Under the pieces are notes generated by a model. That model saw nothing but the letters and a program-made list of their open reading frames with translations. It was not told where the DNA came from and made no database searches. The position numbers and the translations under genes were made by a program. Shown here one piece after another: positions 24,806 through 36,028 of a DNA stretch of 64,000 nt (position 1 is its first letter; each line of letters begins with the position of its first letter). Origin of the DNA: Escallonia rubra (Eukaryota > Streptophyta > Magnoliopsida > Escalloniales > Escalloniaceae); assembly GCA_033065855.1 (NCBI GenBank), contig JAVXUO010001395.1, positions 371,108-435,107 of the forward strand, in the 5' to 3' direction.

Positions 24806-25231
24806 ATGGCAGGGCTGAAATCTGCAACTCTCTCTGTTCAAACGACTGTTCATTTTTCCCCGTTCTTAAGCCTCTTCTCCAACCCGCACAAAATTCAAAA
24901 GAACAAGGAAACTGTCATTGTTAATTGTTATAGTTTCCCCTGGACAAAATCCATTATTTTGACTCCTAACATTATTTTTAAGATTCTAGTTCCCGTAGAA
25001 GCAAAAGCCTATGTGCAGCAAGAAGCAAATCCGTCCGTCTTCCTTAAAGGCATTTCAAACCTTACTCGGCCGAAAACTCGAATAACATGCTGTGCTTGTA
25101 CTTCTCACCAGGTTGAACAACAACAGAGGGGAAATTTGGTTGATTTACCGCATTGGGAAATCCCTGAGTCTCCAAACAGACCCCTCCATGCTTTCCGTAA
25201 ACAGCCCCGCCTTTACCAACTACCCCATTGA
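24806..25231 (+). CDS. Unrecognised ORF, convergent with the epimerase gene, possibly a gene fragment
   Basis: A 141-codon frame starts MAGLKSATLSVQTTVHFSPFL. The first 50 residues are rich in Ser/Thr and basic residues and poor in acidic ones, the look of a chloroplast transit peptide, and the ATG context (ccaccATGGcag-like) is good. The second half overlaps, on the opposite strand, the last exon of the epimerase gene (25062-25231), so that part is probably not coding. I do not recognise a family. It could be exon 1 of a lost plastid-protein gene, or chance. Confidence 0.25.
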   Translation: MAGLKSATLSVQTTVHFSPFLSLFSNPHKIQKNKETVIVNCYSFPWTKSIILTPNIIFKILVPVEAKAYVQQEANPSVFLKGISNLTRPKTRITCCACTSHQVEQQQRGNLVDLPHWEIPESPNRPLHAFRKQPRLYQLPH

Positions 25232-28200
25232 CATAGTTTGCAGTGTAAAACTGCATTCCAGGGGCACTGGTCCATAAGTTAAGAACCCTTGAGCTCGATG
25301 GGTCCTTCAGCTTTGCTGCATGTTTCAAGCCCAACTTTTCATCCCCACAGTCGAGCACATAGTTGTGGTCATATCCCAAGCCAGGAACCTCATGGATAGA
25401 GCTCCCAATCTTCTTCTCAGAGGTGAAGTCAAATGGTGTACCTTTAACCGGCATGATTTCACCAGTCGGTACTGTGTTCTGATCCACAGGAGTAACGTGC
25501 ATTCCCCATATCTGAATGGAGTGATCTAAAATGTTACCAGAGTTGTGGCCGGCTAGGTTCCAGTAAGTGTGCTGAGCTAAATTGATAGGAGTAGCCTTAT
25601 TTTCAGGCACTGCTTCCATGTCAAGCCTCATTGTGGTCATTGAAGTGAGCGTATATGTTGCAGTCACAGAAACATCTCCTGGATAACCTGCTCCAGAACA
25701 AGAGAAGGATCACTTAGTGCACGCGCGCGAGCGCGTGAGAGAGAGAGAGAGAGAGTACCTTCCTCCCCATCGCGACAATGGTACTTGAAGGTAATGGATG
25801 GGCTTTCACCCTGTTTATGTTCAGCAACATCCCAAATTACCTTGTCAAAACCTTTGTGCCCCCCTGTACAGAAGAAAGTGCAGTAGAGCTCAAACTAAAG
25901 GGCTAAGTACTCCCAATTCTAGCTCAATATCTTCATCTTTCTAAGCCAAAAAAGAGAGAGAGAGAGAGAAGTAATAAGCAAGCCCTATTTATAAAGCAAG
26001 AATAACGTTAAAGTTCTGAATTGACAAAACTGTGCATCTTAGCCAGCAATAGGTCCTGGCTTCTTCCTCCATCCCCCCACCCCTCCTCTCCACCCGCTGT
26101 GTGTTTACGCTGCACGCTCGGCCAGTACCTCCAACGACCAAACATGGCAGACACAACATAGCCAACCACCTCAAGGCTTTTACCATTTATTACTTTTCCT
26201 CACAAGCTCCATGAACAATAGAGACAATAACAAGATCCGATAGGCCTTCCATCTGAATCCATAGTCATCAAAACTAACAAATAAGATGATGAGGGAAGAC
26301 GGCGGTGGAGTGAAAGATCTGGAGAATATGATGGTACTACGATAGCCATGAGGAATTGATCGGTTTTATTCTAATTGTAGATCAATTTGGAAAGTACCAC
26401 CATCGAGCTCCTTCTGTTCGAACCCTCAGCCACCAAGTACGCACTGCCGCCATCAGCCCCCCTGTTCGCTAGAATTTTAAGGCATCACAAGGGTGCACGT
26501 GGTGGCTGTGGGTCTGTTGATTGTGCAGTTGCCGTAGGTGGTTGCTGGTGGAAATATTGGAAGAGTAGAGGGAGAGATATGGCTGGTGGTGGTGCCGGAA
26601 GAGGGCTGATTAACATATAGAAATAGAGAGGGGATGGAGAACAAGTATTAGACAATAGGAGGTCATCAGTTCTTTTGCAAAAGCCCCTATTGCTATGGCA
26701 ACAGCGCTTGCCTTTTGCATGACTTCAAGTCGATCAACGTAGTAGGTACATCATTGGGAGCGTCTAAACCCAGAGCCACGTTTTCTAATTCACAGCCCAT
26801 TGACGTTAAAAATTCATTACCCTAAACTTTAACCCTATAGGGACGAATGAGGTGTGATTATGAGCCAAGTCAATCAACATTGTAGGTATTGCACAGCCTC
26901 ATCTTCTAATTCGCACCTAATTGTTGTTAAAAATGCATTAGTCACATCCTTTAACAGTATAGGGTTGAATAAGGTGTGGATCAGGAGGAAAGAGACATTA
27001 TCATCATATTGATAAAGCTACTATTATGAGTAAGGATCCATGTGAGAAGAAGAAAGAGGGGTGTCAGGGGAGACACAAGAGAGGGAGTGAAGAGAATAAA
27101 TAGAAAATCAGTATGGCATGCTTGTCTTCGCCAATCCAAACAACACACACCAACAATGTGGTATCGCCACGACAAAAGCAGCGTTGTTGCAATGTACAGG
27201 TCCACAAGCAAAATGACAGCAACTATGTTTTACTTTCGTTTAGTAGTAGTTGCATTTTACTATGCTATGCTCTTTGGTTTCATACATTGGTTGGAAAGAG
27301 AAATTGACTAAAAATAAGCGCGCTGCACTGTAGTAACTATCGTCTGAGAGTTCTTTCCACAAAGATAAGGCAGAGAAACATAAAATCTGCAATCCTTTTG
27401 TTTCAACCTTCATAAATGTCAAGTGCACATGTAATTCATCATAAGGAGAAACAAGAAAGGGAAACATATAGAAACTTCAAAAAAAATTAGATGGTGGTGG
27501 TTTTGTTTACAGAAAAACCAAAACAATTTAGACGCCAGAATTCTAGGCCCTGTATCAAGGTCTATGTTTAACTGTGTCATCGAAGGGGAGGGACTTGGAG
27601 CAATTAAAAGGAAAACGAACACTGGTACCCTAAATTAGCAGCGGCTTGAAACTTATATACCTGCAGGAAGTAGAGTCCATGTGCTGATAAACAAAGCACA
27701 ATACAAAACACAAACGCTCACACCTATATAGACAGAACATTGTTTGTTTTGATTTTGACGTTCCTTCTCCATTCCAGCTATACTTGGCGTGGCTGCTCCC
27801 TTTTTCTTTCGTGGATTTTTAAGATCTTCTCATATCACCACAATTCTTTTCATAAGCAGCAAAAGTAGCCCAGATAATTGATAAAGATAACACATAAATG
27901 CAAGAAAATCGGGTTCCAAGGACACTGTAACCAAAAGCACCAAATCATGGTTATACTCACTAAGCAAGAACCTTCTAGTAACCTAGTCTTTTATCTACAG
28001 TCTTGGCTACTTACAAACCAGGATGCATAAACATAAAATGCCAAATGGTTGAAAACACGCAGCTTTCTAATCGCGTCATCAGAACTTCTGACAGATACAT
28101 CAACAGAAATTAGAAATGCCAGATGCTCAGTTTTTTAGTTTCCAGAACTCATTTCAACGCAAAATTCCGATCTAGTGATACTTTGTAAAAGTAACTTTGA

Positions 28201-28859
28201 ACAGAGCCTTTGTAAGTATCACGCAGCATAATGTCCAAGATTTGCATACTCAGCCCAGAGAGAATCATCACAATCAGAGTAAAATTACTATAATTCTTGT
28301 AAAGCACCACCATTAAAGGATTTATAGGCCCATAAATTACCCTCATGATCATAAAAACCCATGCGTACCATGGAGACTATTTGGGGGTTTGTTGATGGGT
28401 AGGGCGTAATCAATCCCATTGAGTGTGAACTTCCCATCTTTGATCCTGTTTGCAACCCGACCCACAATGCAGCCAAAGTAAGGTGCAGCACCTTTCTGAT
28501 CAAACAAAAGGTCGTGCATCAAAATTCCTATAAATAATCAGACGGGTACATACTGTTTTCCGTAAAAAACGACTAGGACGAAGAATCAAGTGGGTTCAAA
28601 GAATAAAGTTGGTAAATAGGAAAGTACTGACCAGATATGGTTCAAGAGAATCAAATCCAAGAACAACATCAGCTAATTTTCCTTCAAATTCCAGAGAAGC
28701 ACGCATCAGTAAGAAGATCCATTCATGCCAAAGAAAATTGTGAAGCAAAGGGGATTATATACCATCTTTGTCGGGTACAGAGAGGGAGGTGATGGTGCAA
28801 CCGTAGTTAGAGACCTTGACCTGCATGATGCCATTGTTGAGCTCAAAGAGCTGTGCCAT
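25062..28859 (-). CDS. Aldose 1-epimerase (galactose mutarotase) family protein, 5 exons
   Basis: It interconverts alpha and beta anomers of aldohexoses and acts on free sugars, probably in the cytosol, as no signal is visible. Exons on the minus strand are 28859-28763, 28681-28632, 28495-28369, 25863-25759 and 25687-25062. All introns are GT...AG and the phases join into 335 codons (334 aa plus TAA), the usual length for plant members. The start gives [20 protein letters not shown]. Exon 2 encodes [16 protein letters not shown]. Exon 3 encodes the [14 protein letters not shown] core and NKPPNSLHG. Exon 5 carries the catalytic His166 (QHTYWNL), the sugar-binding Asp233 (GYDHNYVLD) and the catalytic base Glu299 ([11 protein letters not shown]). 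Nothing appears broken. Intron 3 (25864-28368) is 2.5 kb and holds no recognisable gene. The upstream side has a TATA-like box. Confidence 0.95.
25864..28368 (-). other. Intron 3 of the epimerase gene
   Basis: This 2,505-bp intron compares with 71-136 bp for the other three. It contains GA microsatellites nearby (25731-25755 in intron 4, 25949-25970 here) and short open frames with no recognisable domain (26387-26620, 27042-27311, 27419-27622). I see no transposon ends in it. Confidence 0.8.
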
Positions 28860-28897
28860 TTGTGAGATTGAGAATTTGCCTTATGATGAATAGACTA

Positions 28898-28904
28898 ATT
28901 TATA
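28898..28904 (-). promoter_or_regulatory. TATA-like box upstream of the epimerase gene
   Basis: The minus strand reads GGCTATAAATTAGTC about 40 bases before the ATG at 28859. If used at the standard 25-35 base spacing, it would give a very short 5' leader of about 5-20 nt. The alternative is an upstream promoter not seen here. Confidence 0.35.
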
Positions 28905-29281
28905 GCCAAAATTTAAAAAACTTCTTTATAGAAGGAGTATAACTTTAAGGTGTTTGCAGCGACAGGGGAATCGGATTCTGGTGATTGGATTGACGCAATT
29001 CGCCAAATTGCGCCGATAAGGACGTTTTATCTACAAATTTAAAGCATGGACGAGGGTTGGACTAACCGTAATACTCTCTCTACAAATTTAATCTTTTGTG
29101 AATTTTAAGGTGGATTCTATCATCAGAAAATCAAAAGTGTACTCATTATTTCTTTTATATATGAACTTAACTTATCATCAGATGATAATCATTTACTACA
29201 TAATTCATAATGATTATCATCTGATGATAATCATTTACTGCATACATGAATGAAAGAATGAATGCTGAAACATAGCAATTA
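28905..29281. other. Upstream intergenic DNA with nested palindromes
   Basis: A palindromic cluster (29168-29240) contains two copies of ATCATCAGATGATAATCATT or its near-inverse (GATTATCATCTGATGATAATC), so it is both directly and inversely repeated. No gene is present. Confidence 0.5.
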
Positions 29282-29624
29282 AACTTCCGTCCCAAGAAAA
29301 TTGCTTCATTTTGACTTCACACGCAATTTAAGTCATATATTTTGCGTTTCTCATTCTACTCTCTAGATAAGAGGGAAAAAAAGTGGGTCAGAGGAGATTA
29401 GTGTAGTGTTGAATGTGAAGAGATATATAGAATAAAAAAGTGTAAGAAAGTGAGTTAGGAAAGGGAAAATAAGTTGGTGGAGATTTATATGTAGATAGAG
29501 AAATAAAATAAAAAGAGAGTGTAAATATGTAAAAATACTTATAGAATCTTTCTTAATTTGAAAAGTAAGCAATTTTTATGGGACGATTCAAAAAGATTGA
29601 TCAACTATTATGGGACGGAGAGAG
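29282..29624. mobile_element. Stowaway-like (Tc1/mariner) MITE
   Basis: The left end AACTTCCGTCCCAAGAAAAT and the right end (inverted) CTCTCTCCGTCCCATAATAG match the plant Stowaway/mariner CTCCCTCCGTCCC consensus. TA dinucleotides flank both ends (29280-29281, 29625-29626). It is 343 bp with no coding capacity. Confidence 0.75.
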
Positions 29625-29959
29625 TATTAAAGTATTCATTACATGAACGATAGTGATAAAAGAATAGCAATTACAACAACAATAATAATACTCGTAAAAA
29701 AAAACACATTATTTTCATCATTTTTACATGATTTTCTTACCCTCTTTCCATCGTTAACGATGCAATTTAGTAATTGTTTTCAACCTTTTAACGTCAAATG
29801 AAGAAGTTAAATAGCATATGCGTGACAATAGTATATTCCTAATAATCACAATAACACGAGTGCAGAAGTGCTAATGTGGTATTGTAACATCAATGTTTTT
29901 ATTTAACGGTAAATTAATAACAAAGATTCGGAAAACCTCCCAAACAGTAGCTAGCAGGT
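29625..29959. other. Intergenic, nothing recognised
   Basis: AT-rich DNA without coding or repeat signals that I can support. Confidence 0.5.
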
Positions 29960-31329
29960 GAATAAAGCATAGTTATAAATATCGTATCGGAGTGTGTACC
30001 AAGTTATCTTCGTGAAATGATATGTAATGGTACCGGTACCATCCTTGGTACCATCTTGAATTTTTGATGTCATACTCATTCATCAGCAAACAAAAGAATA
30101 TATATGTATTTTCTCCCTCACAACTCCTCTAAAATAATCTATTTGTTATTATAGAGCTTAAAAAATTACCTTCTTTTTCAATTAAGTTGTTTGTTCTCAT
30201 ACAGTGGCATTAGGAACCAATAACATATCCAATCGAATTGCCCTTGCAGAATTATCCCCTATTTTCAACTATCTAATAAGCAGAACTCTTATAAAACAAT
30301 AAGTTGCTTGTTCAAGAAATTTTTGTTTGTGAGTGTGTGTGTGTAAAGTAGTGCGTCATATAGATGAAAGAATCTGATAAAAGTTTCCAGCTATAAAGTA
30401 AATCAAAGCTAAGAAGAAATGTAAAAGCAAACTGAAAGTTGCGATGAAGATTGAAAACTTTACCAGAAAAACTTTCGCAAATAGTTATTAAATATTGTGT
30501 GGAAGAGGTTACAGAAGGTTTGATTGATATATAACCTAAGGTTTTTCTTTTCTATTTAGCCTTTAATATGGTCAATTTACTAAATTTTCTAATTCGTAAC
30601 TTTCTGATGCCAAGGAAAGTGGGTTCGTACCTACGTGGAGGTGCCACAAAGGTTGCAGTCCGCGTCAGCTTCCAAGTATGTTGATGTGAGACACAGCGAG
30701 GGTGGAACAAGGGTAGAGACCAAGGGCTTCCCAAATAGAGCTTGAGGGTGGCAGTGCTGCGAGGGCGATGGCGCGAGGATGAATACACGACGACAATCAC
30801 AGTCCGATGCTTAGGTCCAGAGTCAGGGTACTGTATGTTTCTCTTTCTAGAATTCTAGAATGAGAAAGTGAAATGTGTTCTGAAAATGTCCAATCGTTAA
30901 TGTCCTCCCCAAATGAATTCTCAAGACCTCTATTTATAGAGATTGAGATGATGATGTCATTAACCGACATGTGGCGCTCCCCGGGAGTGACACGTCACCG
31001 GGGGGTCCACGGGTGCCGGTGCTCCACGGACTGTCGGATCGCATATTCACCCGGCCTGCTCCTCACAGCGTCGCTCTGCCTGTCTGGAAAGACTGGCTCC
31101 CACAGCGTCGCTGTGGCCAGAGAACCCCCTTGATCTAGCCTCCAATCCAAGCCCTTGCAGAGTCCCACAGGCCTGGCAGCGGTGGGGAAGACCCGACGCC
31201 CAACTGCCAGGTGAACTAGGCGCGATGCCCTCCGAAGACCTGCTCCCGTCTTGGAGTGACCCGGGGTTCATAGTCCCTAGGGGTGCCGACGCAAGCCCCC
31301 AGTGCTGGAGCACGTAGGCCAGTCACGCA

Positions 31330-31870
31330 GGCACCCTAACGGAGATAGTGTCCCGGAGGAGTCGCCTATTCCGCAGGCCGAGGTAGCATCCCGGAAGAGC
31401 CGTCTACCTGGCCGGCCAAGGTAGCATCCCGGAGGAGCCGTCTACCTGGCAGAAGGGGAGTCTTCGTGCCAGAGCACTTAGAGCTCCCTGGCAAAGATAG
31501 TGTCCTGGAGGAGTCGCATATCCCTGCAGGTGAGTCCTTATGCCGGAGCACTTGGACCGAGTCAAGGTAGCATCCCGGAGGATCCGTCTACCCGACTGGC
31601 CGAGGTAGCATCCTAGAGGAGCCGTCCACTTGGCAGAAGGGGAGTTGAAGAGCTCCCTGGCAGATATAGTGTCCCGGAGGAGTCGCCTATCCCCGCGGGT
31701 GAGTCTTTATGCCGGAGCACTCAGAACGAGTCAAAGTAGTATCCCGGAGGATCCGTCTACCCGACTGGCCGAGGTAGCATCCCGGAGGAGCCGTCTACCT
31801 GGCGGAAGGGGAGTTGAAGAGCTCCCTGGCAGAGATAGTGTCCCGGAGGAGTCGCCTATCCCCGCAGGAT
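31330..31870 (+). repeat. GC-rich complex tandem repeat (about 35-bp subunits, about 150-170-bp higher order)
   Basis: Subunits of the form GTAGCATCCCGGAGGAGCCG / ATAGTGTCCCGGAGGAGTCG recur. A longer unit beginning GATAGTGTCC recurs at about 31345, 31496, 31665 and 31834. The open frames across it on both strands are products of the repeat. Confidence 0.8.
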
Positions 31871-32007
31871 GATGTACACTCCGGAGAGTGGGTTGAAGCA
31901 TGTTCCATGACCAAGGCAAGGTGCGCATGGTGTGATGAATGAGTGTGGTGCCCGGGGCATGATGACATGATTGTGGTGCATGGGCGTGATGAAGTGAGTA
32001 AGGTGCC

Positions 32008-35000
32008 TGTAACATCCCGGAATTTTCCGGAACGTTAGACATTTAATCTATGAATTCACTAAGACAATACTCAATCAATCGATAAAACTAAGACAATAGT
32101 GTCCTTTATCTCAATAAATAATGCAACAAGCTATCAGAGCAACTATCTGTCAATCAAACTATACTCTCAATCAACTGTCGTAATTGAAATACCAAATCTA
32201 AGTCTAAGAAAATTTAAACAAAGACGTTTCACCCACGCAGGGGTTCTAATGACCAAAACTAAAACTAAATTCCTCTTTCCTGCGCTCAGATCTATTCCAC
32301 ACCCAATGCGATCTATTGTTCGATATTACCTGCGAAAAGGAAGTCAAAGGGGAGTGAGCTTTTGAGAGCTCAGTAAGGTCGCTCAAATGAAGAAACTACG
32401 AAACAATTACAGATGCAATTCATCAAGATTTAAAAAAAAAAGAATCATAACTAGTTCGATCAGACATCAATATGAATTTTCAGATACGATACAAACAATC
32501 ACGAATGCAATAACATGAGCAATTGCAAAGCCACACAGGCAATGCAGGGTAATCACTTAGCAAAGCCACAAAGGCGATGCTCATTAACACTTTCCACCGG
32601 CTAGTCCATCAAGGCACTAGCCCACACCAATACACCGGCTAGTCCGTCAAGGCACTAGCCCACACCAATACACTGGCCAGTCCGTCAAGGCACTAGCCCA
32701 CACCAATATCCTCCAACATACACCTCCAACATACACCAACTCCCCCAAAACACACCAATACAGAATCTCATGTCAATGTACAGAATGCAATAATCGATAA
32801 CACAATGAATAAATCGATACTCAACGAGTAAGAAATAGTGAGCATCGAATAGAATGTCCAATAACCGTGTAAGGCTCAAAACAGGGTATTTAAAGGCAAA
32901 CGATGCGTACGCATAACAATTATAACAGATGCCAAAGAAAAATTGATAACAATTCAGAAAAATATATACGAAGACAATTTGATGAATTTGGTTTCGGATA
33001 GAAATCCCTTACCTCGATCCACGGTATGCAATGTTAATTGACATCGATCCAAAAGTCGTTGAATTAATCTAAATTGGCAAATTCATTTATTAGAAAAATA
33101 ATCTACACTACTATACTATAAACCCTATTATCAACTACCCAAACGGCGCTCACTTCTAACCCCAGAATGACACAACTCAAAACGGTTTCTGCGCACGGCT
33201 AACCTAGTCGAAAACACTGTACGCTCTCTAATGCGAAATGATATCCCGAGATTCGTAATAAATTACAATAAAACACTTTCGTAGCTTAAAACATTGTAGA
33301 GAGTCAAAATATGAATTTTTCTAAAATTTTGAATATTTTCGAATTAAATATAATTTCTTTAAATACACTAAAAAAACCCATAAATTGCCAAAATTTCTTT
33401 TAGCTGAAAATAAAGTCCCATAATTTTTGTAACAGCTTTAAAATATGTATAAAAGTTATAGAAATTTAAATCAGAAATTAAAAGGTACTAAAACTAATTT
33501 TAAACTATTCGTTTTGCTAAAACCAATGCGATACGGAAACCATAGAAAATAAACTCCAAAAATTATCAAATTCAAACTGAGTCTTACTTATGCTATAACC
33601 ACATTAATTTAATTTTTCCCAGAACATTTTCAGGGTTTAAGGGCTCCAAAATAAATTTAGAGTCACTGAACTTCTAGAAACTATTAAAAATATCAAATGA
33701 TATCAGAAAAATCTGAAATTTGAACAGTAATTCTAATATTTCCCTAAGAATATTCCTGCAAAGTTTTAGCATTTTTTAACAATCACAACATACCCAACAG
33801 TCACGTGATACACTGTTCATGCACAGTGTACCACTTTAACTGCTTAGACCCATTATTGCTCATCACCCTTCTTCTCTTCTTTCAGCTTCTGTACAAACCC
33901 ATTATTTTGATACCTGATTACACCTATGCACCACTCCAAATTGCACCCACATACACACTTCTATATATTATATATATGCACTCACCTCACTACCATTCTA
34001 TATATATATGTACACATTTGCCATGCTCATATTCATACTTGAGCACCCAAACAACTACACTCCAACCCAACCGAAAACACACACTAAAAATGCAAGTCAC
34101 ACCCACTGCCTTACGGCAGTGGGTTTCTACCTCAGTTTCTTCTTCTTCTATTTTCTTTTCTCAACCGTGCACTACACCTACACATTACCTCCAAGACCTC
34201 ACCATATCCAAACACAAACAGGTATTCAATCTCCTCGCCTTCCCACGTCCAACTGCCATCACGGCATTTCCATGCGCCCAAGCTCCTCTCTTCCTCTGCG
34301 CAGCCATGGCTGCCATGACAAGAATTCCACAAGGTGCAAAGCAGCCCCTTATCGTTGGTTCTGTCCCAAACCCATATCCCTTCACGCCGCTACTATACCC
34401 GTTTACACATTCGAATGTTTACGGCAGCTACATAGCTATTTCCTTCCCATATATATCGATACCCACAACCCACCATTTCTCACAGACCCACATACCTGTA
34501 TGTATATTAATACCTACGGTTTAAACTGCCTCATGGCAGTGACTCGTCCCCTGTAAACTCGCGTTTTTCGTTTCTTTCAAGCACACATATAGATCACATG
34601 AATACACTCGAACATATACATATACACCGAAATTGCAGCCCTAAAATCTCGTAGGTTCTCTCTTCCTCCCCTCCAACCGTAATTTCTTTAAGAAATCGAG
34701 GGAAAGGTTAAAAGAAAAACTTACCAGAAAAGCTTCGCCGGAAAACTCTTCCTTCGATCCCTTCTCTTCTCTCTCCCGGTATCTCTCTCTGCCGCAATAG
34801 GTCTCAAACAAAGCCTATGACGGCTGATCCCTATTCTATAATCTATACATAATAACCCTAATTTGGAACATAACCAAAATGCCCCCTCAAATTTTCTTTG
34901 GCTATTCTTATTTTACCTGAAGCCTTTTTCCTTTTATAAAAAGGTCCACAATAATATTCATTATATGATTTTCATGCTAGAAATTTTTTAATAGGCTTGT

Positions 35001-35216
35001 CACATGACCCCGCTTCACTATTCGTCACTAAAAGTCGTTACTTAGTACATCAATGTTAAAAGAAATTTTAATTGTCACTAAAAGTATACGTCAATGCAAA
35101 GTATTTAAAAAAAAATAACGTCGCTAAAAACTGCTAATAAAAATATCGATGCTTAAAAATATATTCGCCGCTGAATTTTATTTTAATAATCCGTATAAAA
35201 ATATCGGGGTGTTACA
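32008..35216 (+). mobile_element. Solo LTR, Ty3-type (family B), copy 1
   Basis: The sequence runs TGTAACATCCCGGAATTTTC...ATATCGGGGTGTTACA, flanked by GTGCC (32003-32007 and 35217-35221). It has no internal region. It aligns with the copy at 48183-51609 and more weakly with family A (shared 'gtgagctttt gagagctcagtaagg' block). The ends fit a Del/Tekay-like LTR. The long open frame at 33805-34524 lies in CA/CT-rich LTR sequence and is probably not a gene. Its ends are better preserved than in family A, so it is probably younger. Confidence 0.8.
32597..32710 (+). repeat. 38-bp tandem repeat x3 in the solo LTR
   Basis: Three head-to-tail units of CCGGCTAGTCCGTCAAGGCA plus CTAGCCCACACCAATACA with few differences lie within the solo LTR at 32008-35216. 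The copy at 48183 has only a degenerate counterpart. Confidence 0.85.
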
Positions 35217-35435
35217 GTGCCGGGGGCACGTCTGTGTCAATGGCGCGGTGCATGGGTGCAACGGAGTACGTAAGGTGCCGGGGGCACGTTTGTGTCAATG
35301 GTGGCGCATTGGCGCGATAGAGCGCGTATGGTGCCGGGGGCACGGTAGTGTGACAGAGAGCCTGGGGGCACGGCTGTATCAGCGGCGCGGCGCACGGGCG
35401 CGGCGAAGTGTTGAAGTGCGACGCCTGGACGCCGG

Positions 35436-35589
35436 CGACGGGGTCGCGGAGTTGTGTCCTGGCGACGGGGTCGCGGAGTTGTGTCCGGGCGACGGGGTCG
35501 CGGAATTGTGTCCGGGCAACGTGGTCGCGGAGTTGTGTCCGGGCGACGGGGTCGAGGAGTTGTGTCCGGGCGACGGGGTCGTGGAGTTA
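35436..35589 (+). repeat. 27-bp minisatellite, about six units
   Basis: Units of CGACGGGGTCGCGGAGTTGT + GTCCGGG repeat about six times. Because 27 is divisible by three, open frames appear in several frames on both strands (9-residue peptide repeats such as ATGSRSCVR). They are artefacts of the period. It is followed by a second GC-rich repeat (AAGGCCAACCTC variants, 35637-35725). Confidence 0.85.
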
Positions 35590-36028
35590 TTTATGGTCCC
35601 TTGAAGAGAAGTGAATGTGCTAAGGATGGATGCCAAAGGCCAACTCTTCGGGAAGGCCAAGGCCAACCTCAAGGGGAGGTCGAGGCCGACCCCAAGGGGG
35701 AGGCCAAGGCCAACCTCCTTGGGCAAGTGCCATGGCGCGCCGACGGGCGACGTGCGAAGTACGACGGTCGAAGCGTGATGCGGTGTCGCACAACGATGAG
35801 GTGATGAAGTCGCGTAGAAGAAGTAAGAAGTGCACGTGACTTGAGCGTGCACGCTTTGACCGGTTATGAGCGTTGAAAATGACTGTTACTTGTGCGGACG
35901 TGTCATGCAAAATGGGACAGTAGTGGGCCTTTGGGTACGGCCAGAATAAGTTGGGAACACTTTCATATTTTTTAAGGAAGCGGTAGAAAACAAAATATCT
36001 CGGTCGATATGTAGTTCTCGGCCAGTAT

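Larger units (their letters stand above)
30353..35919 (-). mobile_element. Tat/Ogre-like Ty3 LTR region with GC-rich U3, split by another solo LTR
   Basis: Read on the minus strand, there is a TATA box (CTCTATAAATAGAGG) at about 30930-30945. This is followed downstream by a CTGGACCTAAGCATCGGACTG segment (about 30805-30830), a phrase characteristic of the U5 of Tat/Ogre-type LTRs. Upstream lies a long GC-rich, minisatellite-laden U3-like region. A possible duplication GTAGT (30348-30352, 35920-35924) and a TG at the minus-strand start (35919) suggest a solo LTR of about 2.35 kb once the inner LTR (32008-35216) is removed. The low-coordinate end lacks the expected TG, so these limits are tentative. 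Confidence 0.45.

Noticed and set aside
33805-34556. Long plus-strand open frames (239 and 182 codons)
   Set aside because: They lie in CA/CT-rich sequence inside a solo LTR, have no domain, and the sister LTR has differently sized frames at the same place (50189-50708).
35149-35910. Several overlapping long open frames on both strands
   Set aside because: They follow from a 27-bp minisatellite and GC-rich repeats whose period is a multiple of three.
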